Source: Sinorhizobium sp. 8-89 (GTDB taxonomy: Bacteria > Pseudomonadota > Alphaproteobacteria > Rhizobiales > Rhizobiaceae). From it: 64,000 nucleotides of DNA. A program made the position numbers and the translations under genes. This document shows, piece after piece, positions 1 to 8,761 of this stretch; position 1 is the first letter of the stretch; the number at the start of each line of letters is the position of its first letter. The notes below the pieces were generated by a model. It was not told the DNA's origin. It made no database searches and worked only from the letters and a program-made list of their open reading frames with translations. Location: positions 110,023-174,022 of the forward strand of contig NZ_JASKLR010000002.1 of NCBI RefSeq assembly GCF_030124325.1, read 5' to 3'.

Positions 1-735
1 CAGCCGGCCAAGCAACGCTTCGACGATTTTGCTGGTGACTTCGTCCTGAACGGCAAAAATATCTTCCAGGCTGCGATCGAAGCGCTCCGCCCATAGATGC
101 TCGCCGCTTACGGCGTCGACCAGCTGGGCGTTGATGCGCACGCGCCCCGCGGCGCGTCTTGCGCTGCCCTCCAGCAGGTAGCGCACGCCAAGGTCCTGGG
201 CGATCCCGCGCACGTCCATCGCCTTGCCCTTGTAGGCAAAGGCGGAATTGCGCGCGATGACGAACAGGCCGGAGGTCCTCGACAGGTCGGTAATCAGGTC
301 TTCGGTCAACCCATCCGCGAAGGATTCCTGCTCGGGGTCATTGCTGAAATTGACGAAGGGCAGCACAGCTATCGACGGTTTGCTGGGCAACGGCAAAGGT
401 TTTCGTTTCGCGCTGCCGAGCTGTTCGATGGCGCCCGTGAAGCGGTAGCCGACGCGCGGAACCGTGGAGATCCATTCACCGCCGTCGGCGGACGGACCAA
501 GCAGCTTCCTGAGCTGCGCGATCTGGACCGTGAGGTTGCCTTCCTCGACGGCCGTTCCCGGCCACGCCGCGTCCATCAACTCGGCCTTGCTCAGGATTTC
601 GCCGGGCCGTCCGACGAGCGCCTCAAGAAGCTTCAGCCCGCGATAGCCAACGGCAACGGGATCATCGTTCCGAAGGAGCGTTCCCGCACCGGGATCAAGC
701 ACGAACGGACCAAAGGCAAAGCGCGATCCCTGCAT
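1..735 (-). CDS. Winged-helix regulator with TolB-like domain (3' truncated by window edge)
   Basis: The gene runs off the left edge; 245 codons are visible. The N-terminus (about residues 1-95) is an OmpR/CadC-type winged-helix DNA-binding domain, recognisable from the stretch around EILSKAELMDAAWPG and the wing motif TVPRVGYRF. After a basic linker comes PSIAVLPFVNFSNDPEQE, typical of the N-terminus of the TolB-like/FlgO domain found in adenylate-cyclase-type and CadC-like regulators. In relatives a TPR region often follows, which would lie outside the window. No receiver domain is present, so this is not a classical response regulator. It is divergent from the DUF1127 gene. The target genes are unknown. 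Confidence 0.75.
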   Translation of the reverse strand, partial: MQGSRFAFGPFVLDPGAGTLLRNDDPVAVGYRGLKLLEALVGRPGEILSKAELMDAAWPGTAVEEGNLTVQIAQLRKLLGPSADGGEWISTVPRVGYRFTGAIEQLGSAKRKPLPLPSKPSIAVLPFVNFSNDPEQESFADGLTEDLITDLSRTSGLFVIARNSAFAYKGKAMDVRGIAQDLGVRYLLEGSARRAAGRVRINAQLVDAVSGEHLWAERFDRSLEDIFAVQDEVTSKIVEALLGRL

Positions 736-870
736 ACGGGGATCTATAGCCCTTTTGGAAGTTTTTGAGAACTTTTTGGGAGAGCTTAATTACGACGCTG
801 TTCGTGTCCTGCAGAATTCATCCTCTTTCACGTCGAGGCCTTCGGCCCCTCAAACCATATGGAGGTTGCC

Positions 871-1140
871 ATGAACGATACTCCGACCCTTGCGTTGGCC
901 TCGCATAAGGCAGCGCGGCCGGGAACGCCCCAAGGGCGAGCGGAAATGCCGCGTCGGCACTACAGCCTGGCCACCCTGCGAAGCATTATCGCGACCTGGA
1001 GCGAGCGGATACGCTTTCGCTGGGAACTTGAGCAAAAGTTGAAGGACGACCCCCATTTGATCGACGATATCGGTCTGACAAGACAGCAGGTCGAGGCGGA
1101 GATCGCCAAGCCCTTCTGGCAAGTATCAAACCCTTTATAA
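871..1140 (+). CDS. DUF1127 (YjiS-like) small protein
   Basis: An 89-residue basic protein. Its C-terminal half (LRSIIATWSERIRFRWELEQKL...DDPHLIDDIGL) is the DUF1127 domain common in rhizobia, where such small arginine-rich proteins have been linked to RNA turnover and to phosphate and carbon metabolism. The start at 871 is chosen because GGAGG at 861-865 lies at the right distance; an upstream in-frame ATG at 859 overlaps that site. The stop is only 13 bases before the following MFS gene, so the two are probably co-transcribed. Its role beside a transporter is not evident from sequence. Confidence 0.75.
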   Translation: MNDTPTLALASHKAARPGTPQGRAEMPRRHYSLATLRSIIATWSERIRFRWELEQKLKDDPHLIDDIGLTRQQVEAEIAKPFWQVSNPL

Positions 1141-1153
1141 GGCGAATGCTCCA

Positions 1154-2362
1154 ATGACACCGGATCGCCAGTTTCCGCGTGCGGCAGTGGTTCGCCGGCG
1201 CCTGCACAGCACGACATCGCCGCGGGAGGGCCGGATCCCTTGGAGCGCGATGGCGGGCATCATCGCGACCGTCACGGTGTTCGCCGTGGCACAGGGACTG
1301 ACCTATCCGCTGCTCAGCTTCATCCTGGAGCGGCAGGAGACGACGCCCGGCCTGATCGGCTTGTCGGCGGCGATGACGCCGCTGGGTTTCGTTGTATCCG
1401 CGCCCTTCATTCCGGCGCTCGTGCGGCGCGCGGGCGGCGCGCGGCTTGCAATCCTGTGTTCGATCCTGGCTGCGCTCACCCTGGTCGCGATTGCCTGGAG
1501 GCAGGAAGTCTGGACCTGGATGCCGCTGCGTTTCCTGCTCGGCTTCTTCGCCAATCCGCTTTACGTGATCAGCGAAACCTGGCTGATCTCGATCACGCCC
1601 GCGCCGCGGCGGGGCCGCATCATGGGCCTCTATTCATCGATCGTGTCGGGTGGCTTCGCCATCGGCCCGCTGTCGCTCGGCCTGGTCGGCACGCAGGGTT
1701 GGCCGCCCTTCATGGTCGGCATTGTGGCCTTCCTTCTCTGCGGCTTGATCGTGCTTGGGGTCGTGCCGCGCCTGCCGAAGATGCCGCATGAAGGCGAGGC
1801 AACATCGGTCGGCGGCTTCTTCGCACTGGCGCCGCTTCTGTTGTTTGCGGTTTTCACCGCTGCCGCCTTCGAGCAGATCCTGCTTTCCTTGCTCACGGTC
1901 TATGGCGCCGCGCTCGGTAGCGCCGAGGAGCGCATCGCTTCGCTCATCACGTGTTTCATCGCCGGCAATGCCGTGCTGCAGATCTTGCTCGGACGCGTGG
2001 CCGAACGGTTTGGCTCGACGCGGACCATGTTATCCTGTGCGCTCGCGTCGCTGGCCGGCTGCCTGCTGCTGCCGTCGCTGTTCAACTTGTGGCTCATCTG
2101 GCCGGTCGTTTTCCTCTGGGGCGGCGTCTCGTTCGGGATCTACACCATGTCGCTGATCCAACTCGGCGAGCGTTTCACCGGTCAAGCCTTGATCGCCGGA
2201 AACGCGGCCTTCGCGTTCGTATGGGGCATCGGCGGCATCGTGGGTTCGCCCGCGGCAGGGCTGGCGATGCAACTGACCGGGCATCAGGGGCTGCCATCGT
2301 CCCTTGCCCTGCTGTGCTGCATATTGTGGGCGTTTCTGGTCGCAGAGAGACGGCGGGTCTGA
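1154..2362 (+). CDS. MFS transporter (YcaD-like)
   Basis: A 402-residue integral membrane protein with about 12 hydrophobic segments, of usual MFS size. After a basic cytoplasmic N-tail of about 30 residues the first helix begins at WSAMAGIIATVTVF. Between TM2 and TM3 the text FIPALVRRAGGARLA resembles the MFS loop motif. The overall pattern (TYPLLSFILE, ETWLISITPAPRRGRIMGLYS) resembles YcaD/YfkF-type transporters, usually annotated as drug or sugar-type exporters without a proven substrate. It lies 13 bases after the DUF1127 gene. Substrate unknown. Confidence 0.8.
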   Translation: MTPDRQFPRAAVVRRRLHSTTSPREGRIPWSAMAGIIATVTVFAVAQGLTYPLLSFILERQETTPGLIGLSAAMTPLGFVVSAPFIPALVRRAGGARLAILCSILAALTLVAIAWRQEVWTWMPLRFLLGFFANPLYVISETWLISITPAPRRGRIMGLYSSIVSGGFAIGPLSLGLVGTQGWPPFMVGIVAFLLCGLIVLGVVPRLPKMPHEGEATSVGGFFALAPLLLFAVFTAAAFEQILLSLLTVYGAALGSAEERIASLITCFIAGNAVLQILLGRVAERFGSTRTMLSCALASLAGCLLLPSLFNLWLIWPVVFLWGGVSFGIYTMSLIQLGERFTGQALIAGNAAFAFVWGIGGIVGSPAAGLAMQLTGHQGLPSSLALLCCILWAFLVAERRRV

Positions 2363-2560
2363 TCAACGCGCTTCGTGTGGCATCACGAAGTTATGATATC
2401 TACTATCGTGGTTTAAGACAATGTTTTATTCACTTGAAATCATGTATGTATTTACATATTAGCGAAGAATAATTCGGCGATTTCACAACCGTACGCCCTT
2501 ACCGGCGTGAGCATGAGGCCTATCCTTGGTTTGGCGACCAAGGGCGGATGGAGGCCTGTG

Positions 2561-2980
2561 ATGGTCAGGATCGTTTTTGTTGCACTCTGTCTTACGTTCT
2601 CGATCTGTTTGGGTGCGGTCTTCGCCGATGAACCTGTAGATACAGTGCAATCCGTTATACGCGCTCAGATCAAGGCATTCCTGGAAGATGATGCCGATAC
2701 GGCCTACTCCTTCGCCTCGCCGGCCATCCGGACAAAATTCCCGGACAAAATCGTCTTCTTCGAGATGGTCAAGCGCAGCTATCAGCATCTCTACCGCCCG
2801 GGCAACTTCGCCTTCGGCCGCTCGAAGGTGCTTGGCGACGAGGTGTTCCAGGAGGTGCTGATCTCGGGATCGGACGGAAAGGACTGGACGGCGATCTACG
2901 ATCTCGTCGAGCAGCCGGATGGCAGCTACAAGATCAATGGCGTCATGATGCTGCAGACCGCGTCGGGCCCCCAACTCTGA
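2561..2980 (+). CDS. Exported DUF4864 family protein
   Basis: A 139-residue protein with an N-terminal signal peptide (MVRIVFVALCLTFSICLGAVFA, cleavage probably before DEPV). The mature part (IRAQIKAFLEDDADTAYSFASPAIRTKF...) has the look of the SnoaL/NTF2-like DUF4864 family. The start at 2561 is preceded by GGAGG (2550-2554); an upstream in-frame ATG at 2507 would spoil the signal peptide. The upstream region 2380-2500 is AT-rich and contains an ATGTA-N6-TACAT palindrome (2442-2457), a possible regulator site. Function unknown. Confidence 0.65.
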   Translation: MVRIVFVALCLTFSICLGAVFADEPVDTVQSVIRAQIKAFLEDDADTAYSFASPAIRTKFPDKIVFFEMVKRSYQHLYRPGNFAFGRSKVLGDEVFQEVLISGSDGKDWTAIYDLVEQPDGSYKINGVMMLQTASGPQL

Positions 2981-2998
2981 TATGGCGACCGCCGAGGA

Positions 2999-4129
2999 TC
3001 AGACGGGCGGCAAGTCGCCACGTTTCCAGCCTTCCTGGGTCTCCGACATAAAGTCGGCGTAACGCCCCTCCTCGACCGCTTGGCGGATGCCCACCATCAG
3101 TTCCTGGTAATAGGCCAGGTTGTTCCAGCTGAGCAGCATGCCGCCGAGCGATTCATTCGCGCGGATCAGATGGTGCAGGTAGGCGCGCGAATAGTCGCGC
3201 GCTGCCGGACAGGACGATTGCTCGTCGAGCGGGCGCGTATCTTCGGCGTGCCGCGCGTTTCTCAGGTTGATGCGGCCGTAGCGGGTGAAGGCCAGGCCAT
3301 GGCGTCCGGAACGGGTCGGCATGACGCAGTCGAACATGTCGATGCCATGCGCGACGGATTTCAGGATATCGTCCGGCGTGCCGACGCCCATCAGGTAACG
3401 CGGCTTCTCGGCGGGCAGTGCCGGGCATGTGACGTCGAGCATGTCGAGCATGACGTCCTGGGGCTCGCCCACGGCCAGGCCGCCGACGGCGTAGCCTTTG
3501 AGGTCAAGGTCCTTCAGTGCAAGAGCCGAGCGCTCGCGCAGTTTCGGAACGTCCCCGCCCTGCACGATGCCGAACATCGCCTTGCCCGGCTGATCTCCGA
3601 ACGCCACTTTGCACCGCTCGGCCCAGCGCAGCGACATTTCCATCGCCCGCTCGATTTCGTTGGGTTCAGCGGGCAGCGCCACGCACTCGTCGAGCTGCAT
3701 CTGGATATCGCTGTCGAGCAGCCCCTGGATCTCGATCGAGCGCTCCGGCGACATGTGATAGAGCGCGCCGTCCACATGGCTCTTGAAGGTCACGCCCTTC
3801 TCGTCGAGCTTGCGCAGGCTGGAGAGCGACATGACCTGAAAGCCGCCGCTGTCCGTCAGGATCGGCCGTTCCCAGCGGATGAAGTTGTGCAGTCCGCCGA
3901 GCCGCGCAACGCGCTCGGCGCCGGGACGCAGCATCAAATGATAGGTGTTGCCGAGGATGATGTCGGCACCGAGTTCGCGCACCTGGTCGAGATACATGGC
4001 CTTGACCGTGCCAACGGTTCCGACTGGCATGAATGCAGGCGTGCGGATCGTTCCGCGCGGCATCGAAACCTCGCCTCGGCGCGCCTTGCCATCGGTTGCC
4101 AGCAGCTTGAATTGGAACGTCTCGGTCAT
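2999..4129 (-). CDS. tgt: tRNA-guanine transglycosylase (queuine tRNA-ribosyltransferase)
   Basis: This 376-residue enzyme exchanges guanine-34 of GUN-anticodon tRNAs for the queuosine precursor preQ1. Visible catalytic features are DSGGFQ with D93 and FDCVMPTR with D267, plus the substrate-pocket motif VGGLAVGE. Unusually, the C-terminal zinc site is degenerate. In place of the canonical C-x-C-x2-C...H ligands the protein has S305, C307, A310 and N336, in the contexts [10 protein letters not shown] and SWNN, so only one cysteine remains. The surrounding SRAYLHHL context is normal, so this is not a frameshift. The stop of queA directly abuts the start of tgt (4130/4129), giving a two-gene queA-tgt operon. 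Confidence 0.95.
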   Translation of the reverse strand: MTETFQFKLLATDGKARRGEVSMPRGTIRTPAFMPVGTVGTVKAMYLDQVRELGADIILGNTYHLMLRPGAERVARLGGLHNFIRWERPILTDSGGFQVMSLSSLRKLDEKGVTFKSHVDGALYHMSPERSIEIQGLLDSDIQMQLDECVALPAEPNEIERAMEMSLRWAERCKVAFGDQPGKAMFGIVQGGDVPKLRERSALALKDLDLKGYAVGGLAVGEPQDVMLDMLDVTCPALPAEKPRYLMGVGTPDDILKSVAHGIDMFDCVMPTRSGRHGLAFTRYGRINLRNARHAEDTRPLDEQSSCPAARDYSRAYLHHLIRANESLGGMLLSWNNLAYYQELMVGIRQAVEEGRYADFMSETQEGWKRGDLPPV

Positions 4130-5212
4130 CTAGTCTTTCCGGAAAAGCAGGCTTGAATCGCCATAGGAATAGAAGCGGTAGCCGGTGGCGATCGCATGCG
4201 CGTAAGCGGCGCGCATCGTATCGAGCCCGGCGAAGGCCGAAACGAGCATGAAGAGCGTCGATTTCGGCAGGTGGAAATTGGTCATCAGCATGTCGACCGC
4301 GCGAAAGCGATAGCCCGGGGTAATGAAGATGCCCGTCGGACCCGACCAGGGACGGATTTCGCCTTCTTTCGTTGCCGCGCTCTCGATCAGTCGAAGCGAT
4401 GTCGTGCCGACGCAGACGATGCGCCCGCCCCTCGCCCGCACCGCATTGAGGCTTCTCGCAGCCGCCGCACTCACATGACCGATTTCCTCATGCATCACGT
4501 GATCGTCGGTGTCGTCCGTCTTGACCGGCAGGAAGGTCCCCGCACCCACATGCAGAGTTACGAAGTGGCGCTCGACGCCAACCTCGTCGAGCTTTGCAAA
4601 AAGGCGTTCGGTAAAATGCAGTCCTGCAGTCGGGGCGGCTACTGCCCCTTCTTCCCGCGCATAGACGGTCTGATAGTCGGTTCGATCCCTCGCATCGTCA
4701 GGGCGCTTGGAAGCGATATAGGGTGGCAGCGGGATGTGTCCCACGGCCATGATCGCCTCATCGAGCGCCGGCCCCGAAAGGTCGAAGCGAAGCGTGACCT
4801 CCCCGGCATCGGCCTTTTCCTCGACCGTCGCGTCAAGCGCCCCGAGCAGGCAGCTGTTTCCGCCGTGGCCGAAGGAGATCCGATCACCGGGTTTCAGTCG
4901 GCGTGCCGGTCGCGCGAAAGCCTTCCAACGGTCGGGTGCGACCCGCATATGCAGCGTCAGCGAGACCTGTGTCACGATCTCTTCGCCGCGTCTGCGGATG
5001 CCTTCGAGCTGCGCCGGTATCACTTTGGTGTCGTTGAAGACCAAAGCATCACCCGGCTGAAGGAATGACGGCAGGTCGAGAACGCCGCGATCGCTGAGGA
5101 CCGGCTCGCCTTCCGGCCGCACGACAAGCATGCGGGCGCTGTCGCGCGGGTTTGCGGGCCGCAGCGCGATGGAAGTTTCCGGCAGGTCGAAATCAAATAG
5201 GTCTACGCGCAT
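4130..5212 (-). CDS. queA: S-adenosylmethionine:tRNA ribosyltransferase-isomerase
   Basis: A 360-residue protein of normal QueA length. QueA transfers and isomerises the ribosyl part of SAM onto preQ1-tRNA to form epoxyqueuosine, the step after Tgt. Family signatures include [11 protein letters not shown] at the N-terminus, [11 protein letters not shown], and the C-terminal block [22 protein letters not shown]. The start at MRVDLF is chosen because it matches the family; an in-frame extension to 5278 adds 22 unrelated residues and overlaps the terminator before it. It is the first gene of the queA-tgt pair. Confidence 0.95.
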   Translation of the reverse strand: MRVDLFDFDLPETSIALRPANPRDSARMLVVRPEGEPVLSDRGVLDLPSFLQPGDALVFNDTKVIPAQLEGIRRRGEEIVTQVSLTLHMRVAPDRWKAFARPARRLKPGDRISFGHGGNSCLLGALDATVEEKADAGEVTLRFDLSGPALDEAIMAVGHIPLPPYIASKRPDDARDRTDYQTVYAREEGAVAAPTAGLHFTERLFAKLDEVGVERHFVTLHVGAGTFLPVKTDDTDDHVMHEEIGHVSAAAARSLNAVRARGGRIVCVGTTSLRLIESAATKEGEIRPWSGPTGIFITPGYRFRAVDMLMTNFHLPKSTLFMLVSAFAGLDTMRAAYAHAIATGYRFYSYGDSSLLFRKD

Positions 5213-5227
5213 CGATCGTGTCAGACA

Positions 5228-5272
5228 AAAGCAAACCCGCCCCGGCGCCTTTTGACGCGACGGGGCGGGTCT
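5228..5272 (-). terminator. Rho-independent terminator after ppiB
   Basis: A perfect 10-bp stem (5235-5244 with 5261-5270, ACCCGCCCCG) is followed on the minus strand by a T-rich stretch (TTTGCTTTT). It lies between the ppiB stop and the queA start and should end the ppi transcript, making queA-tgt a separate unit. Confidence 0.7.
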
Positions 5273-5287
5273 GTGCATTAGCGCAAA

Positions 5288-5797
5288 TCAGGCGTCGGCG
5301 GCAACCCGCATCGACACGATCGTATCGGGATCACGCACCGGCTCGCCGCGCTTGATCTTGTCGACGTTCTCCATGCCTTCGATCACCTGGCCCCAGATCG
5401 AGTACTGTTTGTTGAGCCAGGGAGCATCGGTGAAGCAGATGAAGAACTGGGAGTTTGCCGAGTTCGGCATCTGGCTGCGGGCCATCGAGCATGTGCCGCG
5501 CACATGGCTCTTGTCGGAGAACTCGGCCTTCAGGTCGGGCTTGGAAGAGCCGCCCATGCCTGCGCGGCCCGGATTGAAGTGTTCGCCGCCGGTCTTGCCG
5601 TACTGCACATCGCCGGTCTGCGCCATGAAGTCCTCGATCACGCGATGGAACACGACCCCATCATAGGCGCCCTCGCGCGTCAGCTCCTTGATACGAGCGA
5701 CATGACCCGGAGCGACGTCCGGCAGAAGCTCGATCACGACCCTGCCCTTCGTGGTCTCCATGATGATCGTGTTTTCCGGATCCTTGATCTCGGCCAT
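5288..5797 (-). CDS. ppiB: Cytoplasmic cyclophilin-type peptidyl-prolyl isomerase
   Basis: A 169-residue cyclophilin with no signal peptide. It catalyses cis/trans isomerisation of prolyl peptide bonds. Recognisable motifs are VVFHRVIEDFMAQTGD (catalytic arginine and the phenylalanine/methionine pocket), GTCSMARSQMPNSANSQFFI and the C-terminal VIEGMENVDKI. The gap to the upstream exported cyclophilin is only 23 bases, so they are a co-transcribed paralogous pair, one cytoplasmic and one exported. Bacterial cyclophilins of this short type lack the extra tryptophan loop of E. coli PpiA. Confidence 0.9.
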   Translation of the reverse strand: MAEIKDPENTIIMETTKGRVVIELLPDVAPGHVARIKELTREGAYDGVVFHRVIEDFMAQTGDVQYGKTGGEHFNPGRAGMGGSSKPDLKAEFSDKSHVRGTCSMARSQMPNSANSQFFICFTDAPWLNKQYSIWGQVIEGMENVDKIKRGEPVRDPDTIVSMRVAADA

Positions 5798-5820
5798 GGT
5801 TCTTCTCCTTCTGTTTGACT

Positions 5821-6393
5821 TTACTTGCCGACCTTGACGCTGATCATACGGTCTGGATCGGCGACGGCGCCGTTGTTGGCATCATCCCCGAGTTTGATCT
5901 TGTCGACATTCTCCATGCCTTCGACCACCTTGCCGACGACCGTATATTGGCCGTTGAGGAAGTCGCCCGGCGCGAACATGATAAAGAACTGCGAGTTGGC
6001 GCTATTCGGATCCTGCGAGCGCGCCATGCCGACTGTACCACGTTCGAAGGGTACATCGGAGAACTCGGCTGGCAGGTCGGACTTGGACGATCCGCCCGTT
6101 CCCGCGAGTTCGGCCTGGTAGCCCTGCTCCATATCGCCATACTGCACGTCGCCCGTCTGCGCCATAAAGCCCTTGATCACGCGATGAAAGGCAACGTTGT
6201 CGTATTCGCCTGCGGCAGCGAGCGCTTTGATCTGTTCGACGTGCTTCGGTGCGATGTCCGGGCGCAACTCAACCACGACCGGGCCGTCCTTGAGCTGAAT
6301 TGTAATCACATTGTCGCCGGACTGCGCAAAGGCAACCCCCGTCAACGTGGCGAGCGCCAGGGCGCCGGCAAAAGCGAATTGGAGGATTTTCAT
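5821..6393 (-). CDS. ppiA: Periplasmic cyclophilin-type peptidyl-prolyl isomerase
   Basis: A 190-residue cyclophilin with an N-terminal signal peptide (MKILQFAFAGALALATLTGVAFA, cleavage before QSGDN). The catalytic core is intact: NVAFHRVIKGFMAQTGD and GTVGMARSQDPNSANSQFFIMF. It probably assists folding of exported proteins. It shares its domain layout with the downstream ppiB and the pair presumably arose by duplication. coaD lies 35 bases upstream on the same strand, so coaD-ppiA-ppiB may form one operon. Confidence 0.88.
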   Translation of the reverse strand: MKILQFAFAGALALATLTGVAFAQSGDNVITIQLKDGPVVVELRPDIAPKHVEQIKALAAAGEYDNVAFHRVIKGFMAQTGDVQYGDMEQGYQAELAGTGGSSKSDLPAEFSDVPFERGTVGMARSQDPNSANSQFFIMFAPGDFLNGQYTVVGKVVEGMENVDKIKLGDDANNGAVADPDRMISVKVGK

Positions 6394-6428
6394 GGGTTCT
6401 CCCTGAGTGGTGTGAGCTGTCCGCGCGT

Positions 6429-6923
6429 TCAGGCCTTGCGCTTCGCCTGCAGCGCCTCATGAACCGCATTGGGCACGAAAGCACTGACATCGCCGCCCAT
6501 CGACGCGATCTGGCGGACCAATGTGGCTGTAATGGGCCGCGATGCGGTCCCCGCCGGTAAAAACAGTGTCTGGATGTCCGGAGCCATCTGCCGGTTCATG
6601 CCCGCCATCTGCATCTCGTAATCAAGGTCCGTGCCATCGCGAAGGCCGCGCACGAGCAGGGTCGCGCCGTGACGGCGGGCCGCATCGACTACCAGATTAT
6701 CGAACGAAACAATGGCGATATCACCTGCCCTTTCAGGCAGAGATTCGTTCAGCGAGCGACGGATGAGGTCGGCCCGCTCTTCGAAGGAAAAGAGCGGCGT
6801 CTTTCCCGGATGAATGCCGATCGCCACGATGACCTTTGCCGCAACGTTCAGCGCTTGCACAAGCACATCAAGATGCCCGTTCGTCATCGGATCGAAGGAG
6901 CCGGGATAGAAAGCCGTGGTCAT
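6429..6923 (-). CDS. coaD: Phosphopantetheine adenylyltransferase
   Basis: A 164-residue protein of usual length that makes dephospho-CoA from 4'-phosphopantetheine and ATP, the penultimate step of coenzyme A synthesis. The nucleotidyltransferase signature [15 protein letters not shown] at residues 6-20 carries the T/HxGH-type motif, here TNGH. The second conserved block is [20 protein letters not shown] near the C-terminus. No signal peptide or extra domain is present. It is the likely first gene of the coaD-ppiA-ppiB run. Confidence 0.93.
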   Translation of the reverse strand: MTTAFYPGSFDPMTNGHLDVLVQALNVAAKVIVAIGIHPGKTPLFSFEERADLIRRSLNESLPERAGDIAIVSFDNLVVDAARRHGATLLVRGLRDGTDLDYEMQMAGMNRQMAPDIQTLFLPAGTASRPITATLVRQIASMGGDVSAFVPNAVHEALQAKRKA

Positions 6924-7154
6924 CTTACCTGTTCCATTTGGTGAAGCCTTTTGTCACGGACGGCGGCTAACCGCAAGGGTGACGCAACCCGCCTTTTCGC
7001 CTGTTCCCTCGGAAACAGGATGGAGCAAAGAATGAATGCTAGATGAATGCAGTGTTCAAGATGGTTTCACACCGGAAGTTGTACCGTGAGGCAAGAATGA
7101 ACGGAACTTTTTTCGGAGACATGCCGTTTCTACGAAACTGAAAGGAGTGCGGCC

Positions 7155-7265
7155 ATGGGACTTGCTCTGTTTTCGATGACGATGTTTTTCGCGATGTCTG
7201 TCGCTGCGATCCAGGCGCTTCGCAACGAGGCCCATGACCGGCGCAAGCAAGAGAGCGGCTTTTAA
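7155..7265 (+). CDS. 36-residue single-span membrane peptide
   Basis: A short open frame with a good ribosome site (AAAGGAG at 7141-7147, 7 bases before the ATG). The product MGLALFSMTMFFAMSVAAIQ... starts with one hydrophobic segment of about 20 residues and ends in a charged tail (RNEAHDRRKQESGF). It is followed by a TTCG-loop hairpin and then a strong terminator, so the unit has its own transcript. Similar tiny membrane peptides are widespread but often unannotated in rhizobia. Function unknown; coding is inferred from the ribosome site, frame and terminator only. Confidence 0.6.
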   Translation: MGLALFSMTMFFAMSVAAIQALRNEAHDRRKQESGF

Positions 7266-7282
7266 CCTGCAAATGCCTCCAG

Positions 7283-7302
7283 GAACTTCCTTCGGGAAGT
7301 TC
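7283..7302 (+). other. TTCG-tetraloop hairpin in 3' UTR
   Basis: Perfect 8-bp stem GAACTTCC/GGAAGTTC closed by a TTCG loop, 18 bases after the stop of the 36-residue peptide gene. There is no T-tract, so it is more likely an mRNA-stabilising or protein-binding stem than a terminator. Confidence 0.5.
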
Positions 7303-7347
7303 AAAGATAAGCGGCCTCATATCTTCCCCTGATGAGGTCGCTCTTGT

Positions 7348-7385
7348 AAGCCGGACGGCCTCCCCTGCCCGTCCGGCTTTTTCTT
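7348..7385 (+). terminator. Rho-independent terminator
   Basis: An 11-bp stem AAGCCGGACGG (7348-7358) with CCGTCCGGCTT (7369-7379), followed by a run of T. It ends the plus-strand transcript of the 36-residue peptide gene. It also lies 8 bases past the end of the minus-strand operon and may act on both strands. Confidence 0.85.
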
Positions 7386-7386
7386 G

Positions 7387-7701
7387 TCATCGTGCGGCCG
7401 GAGGTCTCAAGCCGAGACATCCACCGGCTCGTGACGGCAGCACGATCAGGGCGCCAGCGGCATAAAGGGCAGGAACATAGCCGGCCTTATCGGAGGCCAG
7501 CACGGCGAAATAGCGCCCCCATCTCAGGATCGAAACGCCCGGCGGCAGCCCGTTCGGCGAGAGACCATGGTTCGGGAGCAGGACAATCGCCGCCTTGCCC
7601 TCTTCACGAACGGCAAAGAGGACGGCAGATGCCGCATACCATGACAACAGGATGGCAGCGGCGGTCAGAAGGAACGCCCTGGCTCTAGTAATCGAAAACA
7701 T
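7387..7701 (-). CDS. Small membrane protein of unknown function
   Basis: A 104-residue protein, last gene of a four-gene operon. It has a hydrophobic N-terminal segment (FLLTAAAILLSWYAASAVLFAV) and a second near residues 75-90 (YVPALYAAGALIVL), so it is probably a two-span inner membrane protein with a short loop outside. Its start overlaps the end of the upstream gene by 17 bases, indicating translational coupling. I do not recognise a family. Confidence 0.6.
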   Translation of the reverse strand: MFSITRARAFLLTAAAILLSWYAASAVLFAVREEGKAAIVLLPNHGLSPNGLPPGVSILRWGRYFAVLASDKAGYVPALYAAGALIVLPSRAGGCLGLRPPAAR

Positions 7702-8761
7702 GTTCGAGGCCCGGGTCGTCGGTCGGCGTCTGCCGGAGGAGGTCAGCGAGTTGCTCGACCTTCAGGCCGAGCAGGAGCCGCTCCGTCGCGAAACCGCCCC
7801 GCTTGACCCGGGCGATCGCCTCCCCGATTGCGAAGGCCGGTGTCTCTCCGGCGGGAACCGTCACTGAGACCATGATATCGTCATTGCCGGCGATTTCGCG
7901 GATCGTTCCACCCCCTTGCGCAATGTCCGTCAGAATCTTCGTGAAGAGCGCATAGCGCGGCGTCTCGATCTCCACGCCATCGTCGCTTTCACGGACGACC
8001 TTGACCCATGGAATGTCCGACAGTCTGTCGGCAGGCAGTCCGGATATGATGCTGCGGATCTCCAGCTTCGCCGGGGCCGTCGCCGCTACCGCGCTTTCGA
8101 TCATTTTGGCGTAGGCGACCTTCGCGCGCCATTCCCCGCCGAGCGCCAGGCGTCGTTCCCAGCCCCGAACCGGATCGGTAATCGGTGCATCCCAGAGTTT
8201 GCCGATCTCACGATCGAAGGAATAGCGATACCACGGCGTCTGCCGCAGGAACGCTGCGTAGTCGGCCGCCATGCCGGCGGCGACCTGATCCTGCGGCGTT
8301 TTCTTTTCACCTCGAAGCAAAGCCGTTACGCGGCCGATTGTCTCCTCGTAAGCGGCTTTCAACGCCATTTCGAGATTGAAGCTGATGCCGATCGTGTAGA
8401 TCATCATGCGCGTCTGGCTGTCTGCGCCGCCGTGTTCGTCGGCGATCCGCGTGAGCGCGCAAGTCGATGTCCAAAAGCCCTTGACGCTCGAAAAATAGTC
8501 GAAGGCATGTTCGTCGCCGGTCTTCAACGCTTCCGCGAGGCCGTCATAGGCATAGACGATATGCCATTCCGGATAGGTCAGATATGTGTTGGCTTCGTGC
8601 CGCCGGAAGGCGGGGTCGTTGATCAATGGCGTATACGCGTCCTCCACCGGCTCGCCGTGACAGAAGCCCTCGATATAGGCCACGGGGCTTGCGATCAGGA
8701 TCACAAGCAGCAACAGCGCGACGATGCTCCATTTAAGGCTCTTCCAGACGATCCTCATCAC
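7685..8761 (-). CDS. Membrane-anchored protein of unknown function
   Basis: A 358-residue protein with one N-terminal membrane anchor (WSIVALLLLVILIASPVAYIEGFC) and a large, presumably periplasmic, soluble part. Conserved-looking stretches include TYLTYPEWHIVYAYDG, WTSTCALTR and TPWYRYSFDREI. I cannot place it in a family with a known reaction. Its first codon overlaps the stop of the upstream small membrane gene (8758-8761, ATGA-type overlap), and the 3' end overlaps the following gene by 17 bases. The tight coupling suggests these proteins work with the FAD oxidoreductase encoded at the head of the operon. Confidence 0.65.
   Translation of the reverse strand: MMRIVWKSLKWSIVALLLLVILIASPVAYIEGFCHGEPVEDAYTPLINDPAFRRHEANTYLTYPEWHIVYAYDGLAEALKTGDEHAFDYFSSVKGFWTSTCALTRIADEHGGADSQTRMMIYTIGISFNLEMALKAAYEETIGRVTALLRGEKKTPQDQVAAGMAADYAAFLRQTPWYRYSFDREIGKLWDAPITDPVRGWERRLALGGEWRAKVAYAKMIESAVAATAPAKLEIRSIISGLPADRLSDIPWVKVVRESDDGVEIETPRYALFTKILTDIAQGGGTIREIAGNDDIMVSVTVPAGETPAFAIGEAIARVKRGGFATERLLLGLKVEQLADLLRQTPTDDPGLEHVFDY

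Noticed and set aside
97-768. 223-codon plus-strand frame at the left edge
   Set aside because: The minus strand of the same segment encodes a clear winged-helix regulator that runs off the window.
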